64,000 bases of DNA, from the NCBI RefSeq assembly GCF_002979655.1, contig NZ_PCPG01000002.1, positions 1 to 64,000 on the forward strand, read 5' to 3'. A program made the translations under genes and the position numbers. Numbering within the stretch: the stretch's first letter is position 1; every line of letters starts with the position of its first letter. The notes beneath the pieces were generated by a model. The model made no database searches. It saw nothing but the letters and a program-made list of their open reading frames with translations, and was not told where the DNA came from. Shown here piece by piece: positions 35,289 through 45,922 of the stretch. The stretch comes from Microbacterium sp. MYb45. GTDB taxonomy: Bacteria; Actinomycetota; Actinomycetes; Actinomycetales; Microbacteriaceae.

Positions 35289-35317
35289 CCCGGGGCGGGT
35301 GGAGCGCCCGCCCCGGG
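35289..35317 (-). terminator. hairpin between the ABC permease and the monooxygenase gene
   Basis: CCCGGGGCGGG (35289-35299) and CCCGCCCCGGG (35307-35317) are perfect 11-base arms with a seven-base loop. It lies 15 bases past the permease stop and would separate the transporter transcript from the monooxygenase transcript. Confidence 0.75.
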
Positions 35318-35331
35318 ATCCGGATGCCGTG

Positions 35332-36180
35332 TCAGCCCTTGGCCGTGACCTCGCCGTCGCTCCACCAGAGCACGCGCTTGCGCACCAGGGCGAGGACGAT
35401 GATCAGGAGCACGCCGAGGAGGCAGAGCAGCGCGATGCTGGCCCAGGTGACGGGCAGGTTCGCCTGTGCAGCGGAGGTGGTGACGAGCGAGCCGAGGCCG
35501 GCCTGCTGGCCCGCCGCGACGAACTCGGCGACCGCGGCACCGACCACCGCGAGCGGCAGCGCGATGCGGAGCCCGGCGAACACATAGGGCATGCTGCCGG
35601 GGAATCGCAGTTCCCGGAAGATCTCCCACCGCGAGGCATGCAGCGTCTTGAAGACGTCGAGCGCCTTCTGGTCGACGTCGCGCAGACCCGCCAGCGAGTT
35701 CACGAGCATCGGGAAGAAGACCACGAGCCCCGTCACGATGAACTTCGGCACCATGCCGAACCCGAAGGCCACGACCAGCGCCGGGGCGATCGCCACGATC
35801 GGGGTCACCATCACGATGATCACGAGCGGCATCACGGCCCGCTCGATGATCTGGAACTCGGCCATGATCACCGCCAGCAGGAAACCGGCGAGGATGCCGG
35901 CGGAGGCTCCGACCACCACTTCGAGCAGCGTGACGAGGAAGTTCGACCAGTACATGCCGGCGTCGTCGACGAGGCTGCCGCCGATCGCCTCCAGCGTCGG
36001 GAGCACGTACGGGTTGGTCCAGGCCACGACCTGCCAGAGCAGCGCGGCGATCACGAACGTGATCAGGGTGGGTCCCCACGACCCCCAGCGCAGCCAGGGC
36101 GGAACGCCACGGCGCGGCTGGGCCTTCAGACGGGCGGTTGCGAGGGTCGCGGTCGTGTCTCTCATCGTCAGCTCAGACAT
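35332..36180 (-). CDS. ABC transporter permease, SsuC/TauC/THI5-associated type
   Basis: 282 residues with about six membrane helices and the permease signature around LDVFKTLHASRWEIFRELRFPGSMPYVFAGLRIALPLA (EAA loop, split here). It is of the kind used for sulfonates, taurine, nitrate or pyrimidine precursors. I chose ATG 36180; it overlaps the ATPase gene by eight bases. Confidence 0.9.
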   Translation of the reverse strand: MSELTMRDTTATLATARLKAQPRRGVPPWLRWGSWGPTLITFVIAALLWQVVAWTNPYVLPTLEAIGGSLVDDAGMYWSNFLVTLLEVVVGASAGILAGFLLAVIMAEFQIIERAVMPLVIIVMVTPIVAIAPALVVAFGFGMVPKFIVTGLVVFFPMLVNSLAGLRDVDQKALDVFKTLHASRWEIFRELRFPGSMPYVFAGLRIALPLAVVGAAVAEFVAAGQQAGLGSLVTTSAAQANLPVTWASIALLCLLGVLLIIVLALVRKRVLWWSDGEVTAKG

Positions 36181-36970
36181 GGGCCTTCTCCGTCTGCGCG
36201 CGCAGCGCATCGCGCACGACTGCTTCCATCTCGCGGAACTCCTCCGTGGCATACGACTGCTCGTCGCGCGGCCGCGGCAGGTTCACGTCGATCACCTGGG
36301 CGATGCGCCCGGGGTGGGCGGCCATCACCACGATGCGGTCGGAGAGCATGATCGCCTCCGGCACCGAGTGCGTGACGAACATGACGGCCTTGCGGTTGGA
36401 CTGCCAGAACTCCAGCAGGGCGATGCGCTGCAGGTCACGATTCATCTCGTCGAGCGCCGAGAACGGCTCGTCCATCAGCATGATGGCCGGGTCGAACACG
36501 AATGCCCTGGCGATCGCGGCACGCTGCTGCATGCCGCCGGACAGCTGCCCTGGGTACTTCGTCATCGCCCGCCCGAGTCCGAACGTCGACAGCAGTTCCG
36601 CGGGATCGCGGAGAGCGCGCCCGGTGTTCGCCTTGGCGTTGATGCGCACCGGCAGTTCGACGTTCTCGCGCACGGTCTTCCACGGCAGCAGTGCGGGGGA
36701 CTGCGGCACGAGGCCGATCTTCTTGTCTCGGGACGCTACCGTGACGCTCTCGCCGTCGATCGTGACGGTGCCCGAGTCGGCGTCGAGGAGACCGGCGACC
36801 ACCTTGAGCAGCGTGGACTTGCCGCAGCCGCTCGGACCGATCACCGACACGAATTCGCCCATGCCGATCGTGAGACTCACATCGTCGAGCACGGTGACCT
36901 TCGCGCCGTCGACGCCGAAGGACTTCGAGACGTTCCTGACTTCGACGCCTGCTCCCTGTGCGACCGACAT
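36173..36970 (-). CDS. ABC transporter ATP-binding protein, SsuB/TauB-like
   Basis: 265 residues with Walker A GPSGCGKST, Q-loop LVPQSPALLPW, signature LSGGMQQRAAIARA, Walker B IMLMDEPFSALD and H-loop FVTHSVPEAI. It powers import by the neighbouring permease. The ATG at 36970 overlaps the binding-protein stop as TGATG. Confidence 0.94.
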   Translation of the reverse strand: MSVAQGAGVEVRNVSKSFGVDGAKVTVLDDVSLTIGMGEFVSVIGPSGCGKSTLLKVVAGLLDADSGTVTIDGESVTVASRDKKIGLVPQSPALLPWKTVRENVELPVRINAKANTGRALRDPAELLSTFGLGRAMTKYPGQLSGGMQQRAAIARAFVFDPAIMLMDEPFSALDEMNRDLQRIALLEFWQSNRKAVMFVTHSVPEAIMLSDRIVVMAAHPGRIAQVIDVNLPRPRDEQSYATEEFREMEAVVRDALRAQTEKAHV

Positions 36971-38073
36971 CACTCGGCCTGCCAGATGAGGGTGTCGCCG
37001 TCGTAGAGGTCGGCGACGAGATCGGCGTCCATCATGTCGGCGATCGCGGGCAGGTCCTTGACGTCGCCGTACTTCTCGACGAGCGCGTACTCCGGCTCCC
37101 ACATCGACTCGTTCTGCACACCGGGGTTGCCACCGGCGCTCTCGCGGACCCAGGCGGACTCCACCTCCCAGGTGCGGGCCAGTTGGTCGCGCGGGAACGC
37201 GGCGCCCTGGTTGTTGTCCTCGGCCAACTTCGCGAGCTTGTCGATGCAGGCATCCGACTCGTCGAGGCAGTACTGCAGCGCCTTGAGGCTCGCCCGCATG
37301 AAGTCGGCGGCGACCTCGCGGTGCTCGTCGAGGAAGCGGGAGTTGACCTCCATCACGTTGTACGTGCCCTCGACGCCGAGGTCGGAGGGGAGGAACTCGC
37401 TGAACGGCAGGTCCTGCGCCTTGAGCGACTGCGGCTGGTTCGAGGCATAGCCGACGATCGCATCGACCTGCTCGCGCACCACGACCGTCGGGTCGTAGTT
37501 GGTCATCTTGACCATCTCGACCTTCGAGACATCGACGCCGGCCTCGTCGAGCATGGCCGAGGCGATCGGGGTCAGGTTGATGAAGTACCCGAGCGATCCG
37601 CCTTCGAGGTCCTTGAGGCTCTCGAGCTTCTCGTTACCGAAGATGGAGAACGGCGGGGTGGTGCCGTAGGTGGCGACGGCCGTGAGGTTCTTGCTGTTCG
37701 CCGCGGCCAGCATCACGTCGGATGCGGAGCCGAGAGCGGTGAACTGCGCCTGACCGGATGCCACGAGCTGCTGCCCGTTCGCGCCGGAGGCGTTGATCTC
37801 GACATCGAGGCAGAGGTCGTCGAAGTAGCCCAGCTCCTCGGCGAGGAACACGTCGAGCTGACCGGCGCTGGCGGAGTAGCCGTAGCCGGAGATGTAGGTG
37901 ATGGTGCCGGCATCCTGATTCCGCTTGCAGGCGTCGGTGTCGCTCGCACTCGTGGGGGCGGTATCGCCGCCTGGCGTCTGCGCGGAGCATGCTCCGAGCG
38001 TCAGCGTGGCGGCGAGAACGCACGTCAGGGTGGCAGTGATGCGGAATCGGGTTTCCGCAGAGGAAGTAGCCAT
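36970..38073 (-). CDS. ABC transporter substrate-binding lipoprotein, SsuA/THI5-like
   Basis: 367 residues with a lipoprotein signal ending in the lipobox LTLGAC (Cys about 29). The mature domain fits the NMT1/THI5/SsuA class: TYISGYGYSASAGQLDVFLAEELGYF, then SGQAQFTALGSASDVMLAAANSKNL. Two cysteines in the C-terminal part (CLDESDAC) may form a disulfide. The substrate is unknown; the linked FMN monooxygenase suggests an organosulfur or N-containing carboxylate. GAAGGGACCC precedes the start at 38073. Confidence 0.88.
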   Translation of the reverse strand: MATSSAETRFRITATLTCVLAATLTLGACSAQTPGGDTAPTSASDTDACKRNQDAGTITYISGYGYSASAGQLDVFLAEELGYFDDLCLDVEINASGANGQQLVASGQAQFTALGSASDVMLAAANSKNLTAVATYGTTPPFSIFGNEKLESLKDLEGGSLGYFINLTPIASAMLDEAGVDVSKVEMVKMTNYDPTVVVREQVDAIVGYASNQPQSLKAQDLPFSEFLPSDLGVEGTYNVMEVNSRFLDEHREVAADFMRASLKALQYCLDESDACIDKLAKLAEDNNQGAAFPRDQLARTWEVESAWVRESAGGNPGVQNESMWEPEYALVEKYGDVKDLPAIADMMDADLVADLYDGDTLIWQAE

Positions 38074-38122
38074 GAGGGTCCCTTCTCGGCCGTTCGTCAT
38101 TGATGGCTCGTCGAAAGTAACA

Positions 38123-38138
38123 TAGTCAAGATTGACTA
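38123..38138. promoter_or_regulatory. PadR-type operator B
   Basis: TAGTCAA-GA-TTGACTA, with the same arms and spacing as the site at 32273, 50 bases upstream of the binding-protein start codon. Confidence 0.7.
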
Positions 38139-38185
38139 AGCAAGATGAAACTAACTTTTGACGAAACAGCGGGGACTCTCTGAAC

Positions 38186-39637
38186 TCACTGCGGCGCGTG
38201 CGCCTCCAGGAACTCGTACACATCAGTCGTGTCGACCCCGGGGAACGCGCCGGTCGGCAGCGTCGCGAGCAGGGTGCGCGGCGTCTTCACGTTCGGCCAG
38301 GAGTTCTCCCGCCAGCGGTCTTCCAACTCGGCGGGAGCCCGACGGCAGCACACCTCGACCGAGTGCTTCGAGACGCCGCGGTGCGGGGTGTCGCGCCCCA
38401 CGAACCACTTCGTGTCATCGAAGCGCACACCGACGCTCACCGAGTGCAGCCCCTCGCTCGACGACTCCACCCGCGCGGTGCACCAGTACGTGCCGTTGCC
38501 GGTGTCGGTGTACTGGTAATACGGGTTGAAGCGGTCGTCCTCATCGAACACCACGCGCGAGGTCCACCGGCGGCAGCACATCTGCCCCTCGATGGCTCCG
38601 AGCCGATCGGTCGGGAAGTTCACGTCGTCGTTCTCGTACGCCTTCGTGATCGTGCCCGACTCGTGCACTTTGAGGAAGTGCACCGGAATGTCGAGGTGCC
38701 GCGTCGCAAGGTTCGTGAAGCGGTGCGCGGCCGTCTCGTACGACACCGAATACGCATCGCGGAGGTCTTCGATCGAGATCGCCCGCCGCTGCTTGGCATC
38801 CCTCAACGCGGGCACGACATGCGCCTCCGGGATGAGGAGGGCGCCCGTGAGGTAGTTGGTCTCGACGCGTTGCCGCAGGAACTCGGCATAGCTGCGCGGC
38901 TCGGAGTGCCCGAGGATGCGGCTCGACAGCGCCTGCAGCACCGCGGTGCGGGCATCACCCTTCGCTGGCACGCTGCTCGACAGGTACAGCCGACCGTTCG
39001 CGAGGTCGGCGACGCTGCGGGTGGTCTGCGGCAGGTCTGGCGCGTAATGCAGAGTGAAGCCGAGGTAGGCCGCGATCTCGGATGCGGTGCGCTGCGTCAG
39101 AGGGCCGCCGGGGTGGCCGACCGCGGCGAGGATCTCGGCGGCCTTGGCCTCGAGGTCGGCGAAGTGGTTGTCCTGCCTGCGCATCAGGTGCCGCAGCTCG
39201 ACGTTCGCCCGCCTGGCCTCCTCGGGCGTCGCGGCCCGCTCGTCCTTGAGCCGATCGATCTCCCCGTGCAGCGCGAGCAGGGCCTTCAGCGCATCCGTCG
39301 GCAGACTCTTCGCGATACGGAACGGCTCGATGCCCAGGGCCTGGAACGTCTGCCCCTTCATCGCGCGCTCCAGGGCGATCTCGATCGCGCTGCGTTCGTC
39401 GAGCGGCTCCCCTTCGAGCAGCGCGTCGAGCGTCACACCGAGCGCGCGGGCGATCGCCTGCAGCTGCGTGAGCTTGGGTTCGCGCTTGCCGGTCTCGATC
39501 ATCGACATCTGGCTCGGCGCCCGATCGACGGCGGAGGCCAGGTCGTCGAGGGTCATGCCCTTCGCCGTGCGGAGCCGGCGGATTCGACGACCGATCGTGA
39601 GGGCGTCGGTCTCTTCTGCAGCTTCGTCGATGCTCAT
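38186..39637 (-). CDS. ramB: RamB-type regulator (XRE-DUF955-DUF2083)
   Basis: 483 residues. The N-terminal XRE helix-turn-helix is at about 15-75 ([20 protein letters not shown]); the middle is an ImmA/IrrE-like DUF955 domain lacking the HExxH zinc site; the C-terminal DUF2083 has two CCRR clusters. This is the RamB layout of Corynebacterium, where it controls acetate and glyoxylate genes. It is divergent from aceA with palindromes between, so it should control aceA-aceB. Confidence 0.88.
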   Translation of the reverse strand: MSIDEAAEETDALTIGRRIRRLRTAKGMTLDDLASAVDRAPSQMSMIETGKREPKLTQLQAIARALGVTLDALLEGEPLDERSAIEIALERAMKGQTFQALGIEPFRIAKSLPTDALKALLALHGEIDRLKDERAATPEEARRANVELRHLMRRQDNHFADLEAKAAEILAAVGHPGGPLTQRTASEIAAYLGFTLHYAPDLPQTTRSVADLANGRLYLSSSVPAKGDARTAVLQALSSRILGHSEPRSYAEFLRQRVETNYLTGALLIPEAHVVPALRDAKQRRAISIEDLRDAYSVSYETAAHRFTNLATRHLDIPVHFLKVHESGTITKAYENDDVNFPTDRLGAIEGQMCCRRWTSRVVFDEDDRFNPYYQYTDTGNGTYWCTARVESSSEGLHSVSVGVRFDDTKWFVGRDTPHRGVSKHSVEVCCRRAPAELEDRWRENSWPNVKTPRTLLATLPTGAFPGVDTTDVYEFLEAHAPQ

Positions 39638-39644
39638 GCGGCAG

Positions 39645-39665
39645 ATTCTGTCACAGAAACAGAAT
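39645..39665. promoter_or_regulatory. overlapping dyads in the ramB/aceA gap
   Basis: TTCTGT-C-ACAGAA (39646-39658) is a perfect 6-1-6 palindrome, and ATTCTGT (39645-39651) also pairs with ACAGAAT (39659-39665), so three half-sites are phased in 21 bases. It begins eight bases from the ramB start, suggesting autoregulation. Confidence 0.65.
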
Positions 39666-39770
39666 TTCGAGCGATCTTCTCTCCGGTATCGGTCGTTCGA
39701 CGTCCCGAACTTCACGCACAGTGGAACCACGCCACACCGGCACCGCAGCCGGATCCACCGAGGAGACACC

Positions 39771-41096
39771 ATGACGAACACCGCCCACACCCCGACGCCC
39801 CGCCCCGCCGGTCTGCGAGCCGGCGACCAGGTTCAGACGGCCGCCGAGCTCCAGGAGATCTGGGACACCGATCCCCGCTGGGACGGCGTCGAGCGCACCT
39901 ACTCCGCCGAAGATGTCATCCGCATCCGCGGCTCGGTCCGAGAGGACTCCACGCTCGCGCACCGCGGTGCTGAGAACCTCTGGAACCTCCTGCACACGGA
40001 GGACTACGTCCGTGCGCTCGGCGCCTACACCGGAGGCCAGGCCGTGCAGCAGGTGCGGGCGGGGCTCAAGGCGATCTACCTCTCCGGATGGCAGGTCGCC
40101 GCCGACGGCAACCTCGCCGGTCACACCTACCCCGACCAGTCGCTGTACCCCGCGAACTCGGTGCCGGCGGTCGTACGCCGTATCAACAACGCGCTCATCC
40201 GCCAGGACCAGCTGGAGCACGCAGAAGGCGAGACCACGCAGGACTGGCTCGCCCCGATCGTCGCCGACGCCGAGGCCGGCTTCGGCGGACCGCTCAACGC
40301 CTACGAGCTCGCGCAGTCGCTCATCCAGTCGGGTGCCGCCGGCATCCACTGGGAGGACCAGCTGGCCAGCGAGAAGAAGTGCGGCCACCTCGGCGGCAAG
40401 GTACTCGTGCCCACCCAGCAGCACATCCGCACGCTGAACGCCGCCCGCCTCGCCGCCGACGTCGCCGGGGTGCCGACCGTCATCATCGCCCGCACGGATG
40501 CTCTCGCCGCCGACCTGCTCACCAGCGACGTCGACGAACGCGACCAGCAGTTCACCACCGGCGAGCGCACGACGGAGGGGTTCTACCGGATCCGCCCGGG
40601 TCTGGAATCGGTCATCAGCCGCGGCCTCGCCTTCGCCCCCTACGCCGACCTGTTGTGGGTCGAGACGGGGGAGCCCGACATCACGCTGGCACGCGAGTTC
40701 GCCGCCGCCATCCACGCGGAGTTCCCCGGGAAGCTCCTGGCCTACAACTGCTCACCGAGCTTCAACTGGAAGAAGCACCTGTCGGACGCCGAGATCGCGA
40801 CGTTCCAGCAGGAGCTGGCAGACCTGGGCTACAAGTTCCAGTTCATCACCCTGGCCGGCTTCCATGCTCTGAACCACTCGATGTTCGATCTCGCCCGCGG
40901 CTACGCCGATCGCGCCATGAGCGCCTACGTCGAGCTGCAGGAAGCCGAGTTCGCCGCCGAGGCCCACGGCTACACCGCCACCAAGCACCAGCGCGAGGCG
41001 GGCACCGGATACTTCGACGTCATCTCCACCGCGCTCAACCCCGACAGCGCGACTCTCGCCCTCGCCGGCTCCACCGAAGCCGCACAGTTCCACTGA
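39771..41096 (+). CDS. aceA: isocitrate lyase
   Basis: 441 residues. The active-site motif [11 protein letters not shown] lies near residue 204, with DAEAGFGG and GIHWEDQLA before it and [13 protein letters not shown] later. It splits isocitrate to glyoxylate and succinate in the glyoxylate bypass for growth on acetate or fatty acids. The ATG at 39771 is preceded by GAGGAGACACC. Malate synthase follows 124 bases downstream. Confidence 0.97.
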   Translation: MTNTAHTPTPRPAGLRAGDQVQTAAELQEIWDTDPRWDGVERTYSAEDVIRIRGSVREDSTLAHRGAENLWNLLHTEDYVRALGAYTGGQAVQQVRAGLKAIYLSGWQVAADGNLAGHTYPDQSLYPANSVPAVVRRINNALIRQDQLEHAEGETTQDWLAPIVADAEAGFGGPLNAYELAQSLIQSGAAGIHWEDQLASEKKCGHLGGKVLVPTQQHIRTLNAARLAADVAGVPTVIIARTDALAADLLTSDVDERDQQFTTGERTTEGFYRIRPGLESVISRGLAFAPYADLLWVETGEPDITLAREFAAAIHAEFPGKLLAYNCSPSFNWKKHLSDAEIATFQQELADLGYKFQFITLAGFHALNHSMFDLARGYADRAMSAYVELQEAEFAAEAHGYTATKHQREAGTGYFDVISTALNPDSATLALAGSTEAAQFH

Positions 41097-41159
41097 TCCC
41101 CACGCCCCCTCCACCCGGCGCTGGCGCGCCGCGCGGAGCCTCCGGGCGCGTGGCCCCTC

Positions 41160-41201
41160 TTCGTCGCAGTGCTCGACGCATTCGTCGCAGTACTCGACAC
41201 A
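41160..41201 (+). repeat. tandem 21-base repeat before aceB
   Basis: Two head-to-tail copies (41160-41180 and 41181-41201) differ at two positions. Each carries CGTCGCAGTRCTCGAC. They lie 20 bases before the aceB start, so they may set aceB translation or be a binding site. Confidence 0.65.
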
Positions 41202-41220
41202 ACGCAAAGGACTCACGATC

Positions 41221-42876
<1,656 letters not shown>

Positions 42877-42884
42877 GCGCGCGC

Positions 42885-42926
42885 AAGAGCCCCCGACCGC
42901 GGCCGATGCCACGCTCGGGGGCTCTT
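42885..42926 (+). terminator. intrinsic terminator after aceB
   Basis: AAGAGCCCCCGA (42885-42896) and TCGGGGGCTCTT (42915-42926), a perfect 12-base stem, start nine bases after the stop. Confidence 0.88.
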
Positions 42927-42970
42927 CCGCGTCCGGCGCCGGCGCCGACAGGCGGGCGTAGCCTGGAGGC

Positions 42971-43402
42971 ATGACCGACGTCTGGGCGGACATCGCCTCC
43001 GAGTTCCTGCACTTCTACCCGCGCGGCCGACGGCTGCTCGCGGTCGCCGGAGCGGATGCCGAGCGCTCGCGACAGGCGGCCGACGCCCTCGCGGCCGCGC
43101 TGACGAAGGCGGGACAGCCGGTCCTCCGCGAGCACTCGCCCGAGGGCGACGAAGCCGGGGTGCGCGCGACGGTCACCGCTTTCCGCGAAGACCCGAAGAG
43201 CGAGGGCATCCTGCTCGCCTCCGGACCCGCGGCCTTACTCGGCGAGCGCACCAGGGGAATGTGGAACTACGCCGTGTGGCAGCTGGCCGGCGACGAGCCG
43301 CCGCACACGGTCGCGGGGTCGATCGTCGATGTGAGCGACCCCGACCATCCGGTGCGGCGGTTCGCCGACTACTGCTCGCTGCCGGCCTCGTACGGAGCCT
43401 GA
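42971..43402 (+). CDS. hypothetical protein, degenerate nucleoside-kinase-like
   Basis: 143 residues. The N-terminal half (RGRRLLAVAGADAERSRQAADALAAALTKAG) looks like the start of a P-loop uridine-kinase-type fold in which the Walker A loop (GxxxxGKS/T) has been lost. The C-terminal half ends with SIVDVSDPDHPVRRFADYC. I do not recognise a function. It stands alone between the aceB terminator and the convergent aldo/keto reductase. Confidence 0.6.
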   Translation: MTDVWADIASEFLHFYPRGRRLLAVAGADAERSRQAADALAAALTKAGQPVLREHSPEGDEAGVRATVTAFREDPKSEGILLASGPAALLGERTRGMWNYAVWQLAGDEPPHTVAGSIVDVSDPDHPVRRFADYCSLPASYGA

Positions 43403-43415
43403 TCCACCAGACTGC

Positions 43416-44414
43416 TCAGCGCGTATCGCCCGGTTCGGCGTCGAGGCGCGCGCGGACCTCGTCGTCCAGCACCAGGTCGGCAGCGCCCAGCGCCTCTTCC
43501 AGCTGCTCGAGAGAAGAGACCCCGACGACGGGGATCACGGGGACCTCCGCGCCGAGAAGCCACGCGAGGGCGACCTGGTTCGGCGTCGCGCCGATCTCGG
43601 CCGCGACCTCGTGCAGCAGCGCACGGCGGGCGTGGCTGGTCGGGTGATCGACCCCACCCCACAGCGGCTTGTCGAGACGCGCGATCCCACCCTGGTGCAA
43701 CGGCGAGTACACGGTGATGGCGAGCTGCGGACGCTCGGGCGTGCCGGTGGATGCCGCATAGTCGAGCAGGTCGGGCGTGACGAAGTTGTTCCGCCCGATG
43801 CGCGGCGCGGGGTACAGATAGCTGTACTGCTGCTGCACCACTCCATAGGGCGCGATGCTCTGCCGCCGCGCCTCCTCTCGCGCCTCGACCACGCGCCAGG
43901 TCGGCACGTTGGAGATTCCGGTGATGCCGACGAGCCCTTCTTCCTGGAGCTCGCCGAAGGCGCCGACCGTCTCGGTCAGAGCCACATCGCGGTCGTCCAC
44001 GTGGCCGTAGAGCACGTCGATGTGGTCGATGCCGAGGTGCCGGGCGCTCTCCGGGGCCTGCCGGCGGATGACCTCGGCGGAGAGTCCCTCGAAGTTCGTC
44101 GGCGGGGTGTTCGACAGCGGCTTCGACGGGTCCTTCTGCGCGGCACCGAGCTTGGTGGCGATGCGGAGCGCGTCGCGGTTGCCGCGATCCCTCATCCAAC
44201 GACCGAGCAGGTCTTCGCTCTCGCGGCCGTGGCCGCCCGCCCAGAGACTGTAGTTGTTGGCGGTGTCGATGAAGGTGCCGCCCGCCTCCACGAACCGGTC
44301 GAGGATGGCGCGTGACGTGTCCCCGTCGGTACGGGTACCGAAGTTCATGGCTCCCAGGCACAGCGTCGAGACGTCGAACGCGGTGCGGCCATCGGAGAGG
44401 GTGCGGTACTGCAT
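43416..44414 (-). CDS. aldo/keto reductase
   Basis: 332 residues with the (beta/alpha)8 AKR pattern: LCLGAMNFGTRTDGDTSRAILDRF, then FIDTANNYSLWAGGHGRESEDLLGRWM (catalytic Asp and Tyr), RIATKLGA (Lys) and the HxD/H region VLYGHVDDRD. The NADPH-binding end is IPVVGVSSLEQLEEALGAA. The substrate is unknown. It is divergent from a MocR regulator 68 bases away, which probably controls it. Confidence 0.88.
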   Translation of the reverse strand: MQYRTLSDGRTAFDVSTLCLGAMNFGTRTDGDTSRAILDRFVEAGGTFIDTANNYSLWAGGHGRESEDLLGRWMRDRGNRDALRIATKLGAAQKDPSKPLSNTPPTNFEGLSAEVIRRQAPESARHLGIDHIDVLYGHVDDRDVALTETVGAFGELQEEGLVGITGISNVPTWRVVEAREEARRQSIAPYGVVQQQYSYLYPAPRIGRNNFVTPDLLDYAASTGTPERPQLAITVYSPLHQGGIARLDKPLWGGVDHPTSHARRALLHEVAAEIGATPNQVALAWLLGAEVPVIPVVGVSSLEQLEEALGAADLVLDDEVRARLDAEPGDTR

Positions 44415-44482
44415 GGTGTTCCTTTCTCGGGGGATGGCTCCACCGTAGAAACAGATCGGCTCGGGGATACACTCCAATCACG

Positions 44483-45904
44483 ATGCAGAACACCAGACCG
44501 ATTCTCGTATGGGAGACACTCCTCGACCTCGACGAGACGCGCGGCTCCGACGCTGCCCCGCCTCTGCGGGACCGCGTGGAGACCGCGCTGCGCCGCGCGA
44601 TCGACGAGGGCCGGCTCTCCTCCGGCGCCGCCGTGCCGCCCAGCCGCACCCTCGCGGAGACGCTCGGCGTCTCCCGGTGGGTCGTGACCGAGGCATACGG
44701 ACAGCTGGTGGCCGAGGGGGTGCTGGAGGCGAGGACCGGTTCGGCCACCCGTGTGGCCGAGCAGAGCGGGGCTCCGCTGCGGGCACCGCGCACGCCCTCT
44801 TCTGTCGCCCTCGTGGCCGGCCCGCCCACACGGTACGACCTCCGCCCCGGCATCCCCGACCTGCGGGCGACTCCGAGGTCGCGCTGGTCAGCCGCGTTGC
44901 GCGCGGCCCTCGCTGCGCTCCCCGACCACGACCTCGCCGCCGCTCACCCGTATGGTTACGCACCGGCGCGCGATGCGGTCGCCGCGTACCTCTCACGCTC
45001 GCGGCACGCCATCGCCGACCCCACCCGGATCACGATCACCCACGGCGCCACCGACAGCATGGGAATGCTCGCCCGCGAGCTGCACCGCCGCGGCCACCGG
45101 ACGATCCTCGTGGAGGACCCGAGTTGGCCGCGGTTGCGCGCAGTCGCGGAGGAGAACGGTCTGCATCCGGTTCCGGTGCCCGTGGACGACGACGGCATCG
45201 ACACCGAGCAGCTGCGCGCGCTCGCATCCCGCACCGGGGCCGGGGCCGCCCTTGTGACTCCCGCCCACCAGTTCCCCCTCGGCGCGGCACTCGCTCCCGC
45301 CCGCCGCGAAGAACTGGTGCGCTGGGCCCGGGATCGGGACGCGCTGGTGATCGAGGACGACTACGACGCCGAGTTCCGCTACGACCGCCGACCCGTCCCC
45401 GCCCTGCAGCGCCTCGCGCCGGACCGCGTCGCGCTCGTCGGCTCGCTGTCGAAGTCGGTGTCACCCGCGCTGGGGCTCGGATGGATGCTGCTCCCGCCGG
45501 ACATCGCTTCCCCGGTCTCGACGGCTCCGCCCTCCCTCGTCGACCAGGCCGCTCTCGCGGAGTTCCTCACGCGCGGTGACCTCGAACGGCACCTGCGCTC
45601 GTCCCGCACCCGGTTCCGTCGCCGGCGGCAGCGGCTGCTCGACGCGCTCGAACGCGCCCTGCCCGAGCTGACCGTGACCGGCATCGCCGCGGGGATGCAT
45701 CTGGTGCTGGCCGTGCCCACCGGCTCATCCTCCACCGACATCACCGCAGCAGGGGCTGCAGCGGGCCTGGCGCTCACACCGTTGGCCCGCTACGAGGTCC
45801 GCGACCGGCATCCGGATTCCCTGGTGCTCGGCTACGGCAACCTCGACGACACTCTCGTCGAAGAAGCCGTACTCCGGTTGGCGACCCTCCTCGGAGGCCG
45901 CTGA
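44483..45904 (+). CDS. MocR/PdxR-family regulator
   Basis: 473 residues: a GntR winged helix (PLRDRVETALRRAIDEGRLSSG ... LAETLGVSRWVVTEAYGQLVAEGVLEAR, about 27-90) fused to a fold-type I aminotransferase-like domain with the PLP lysine in SLSKSVSPALGLGWML. MocR proteins sense PLP or amino compounds and activate a neighbouring gene; here the aldo/keto reductase. Some family members control vitamin B6 genes (PdxR), but none are next to it. Confidence 0.88.
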   Translation: MQNTRPILVWETLLDLDETRGSDAAPPLRDRVETALRRAIDEGRLSSGAAVPPSRTLAETLGVSRWVVTEAYGQLVAEGVLEARTGSATRVAEQSGAPLRAPRTPSSVALVAGPPTRYDLRPGIPDLRATPRSRWSAALRAALAALPDHDLAAAHPYGYAPARDAVAAYLSRSRHAIADPTRITITHGATDSMGMLARELHRRGHRTILVEDPSWPRLRAVAEENGLHPVPVPVDDDGIDTEQLRALASRTGAGAALVTPAHQFPLGAALAPARREELVRWARDRDALVIEDDYDAEFRYDRRPVPALQRLAPDRVALVGSLSKSVSPALGLGWMLLPPDIASPVSTAPPSLVDQAALAEFLTRGDLERHLRSSRTRFRRRRQRLLDALERALPELTVTGIAAGMHLVLAVPTGSSSTDITAAGAAAGLALTPLARYEVRDRHPDSLVLGYGNLDDTLVEEAVLRLATLLGGR

Positions 45905-45922
45905 GCGGGGCCTCTTCCCGCG

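Noticed and set aside
38186..39637. Possible toxin-antitoxin or ImmA/IrrE-type phage protease
   Set aside because: Although XRE plus DUF955, the HExxH zinc site is missing and the DUF2083 tail and divergent aceA fit RamB.
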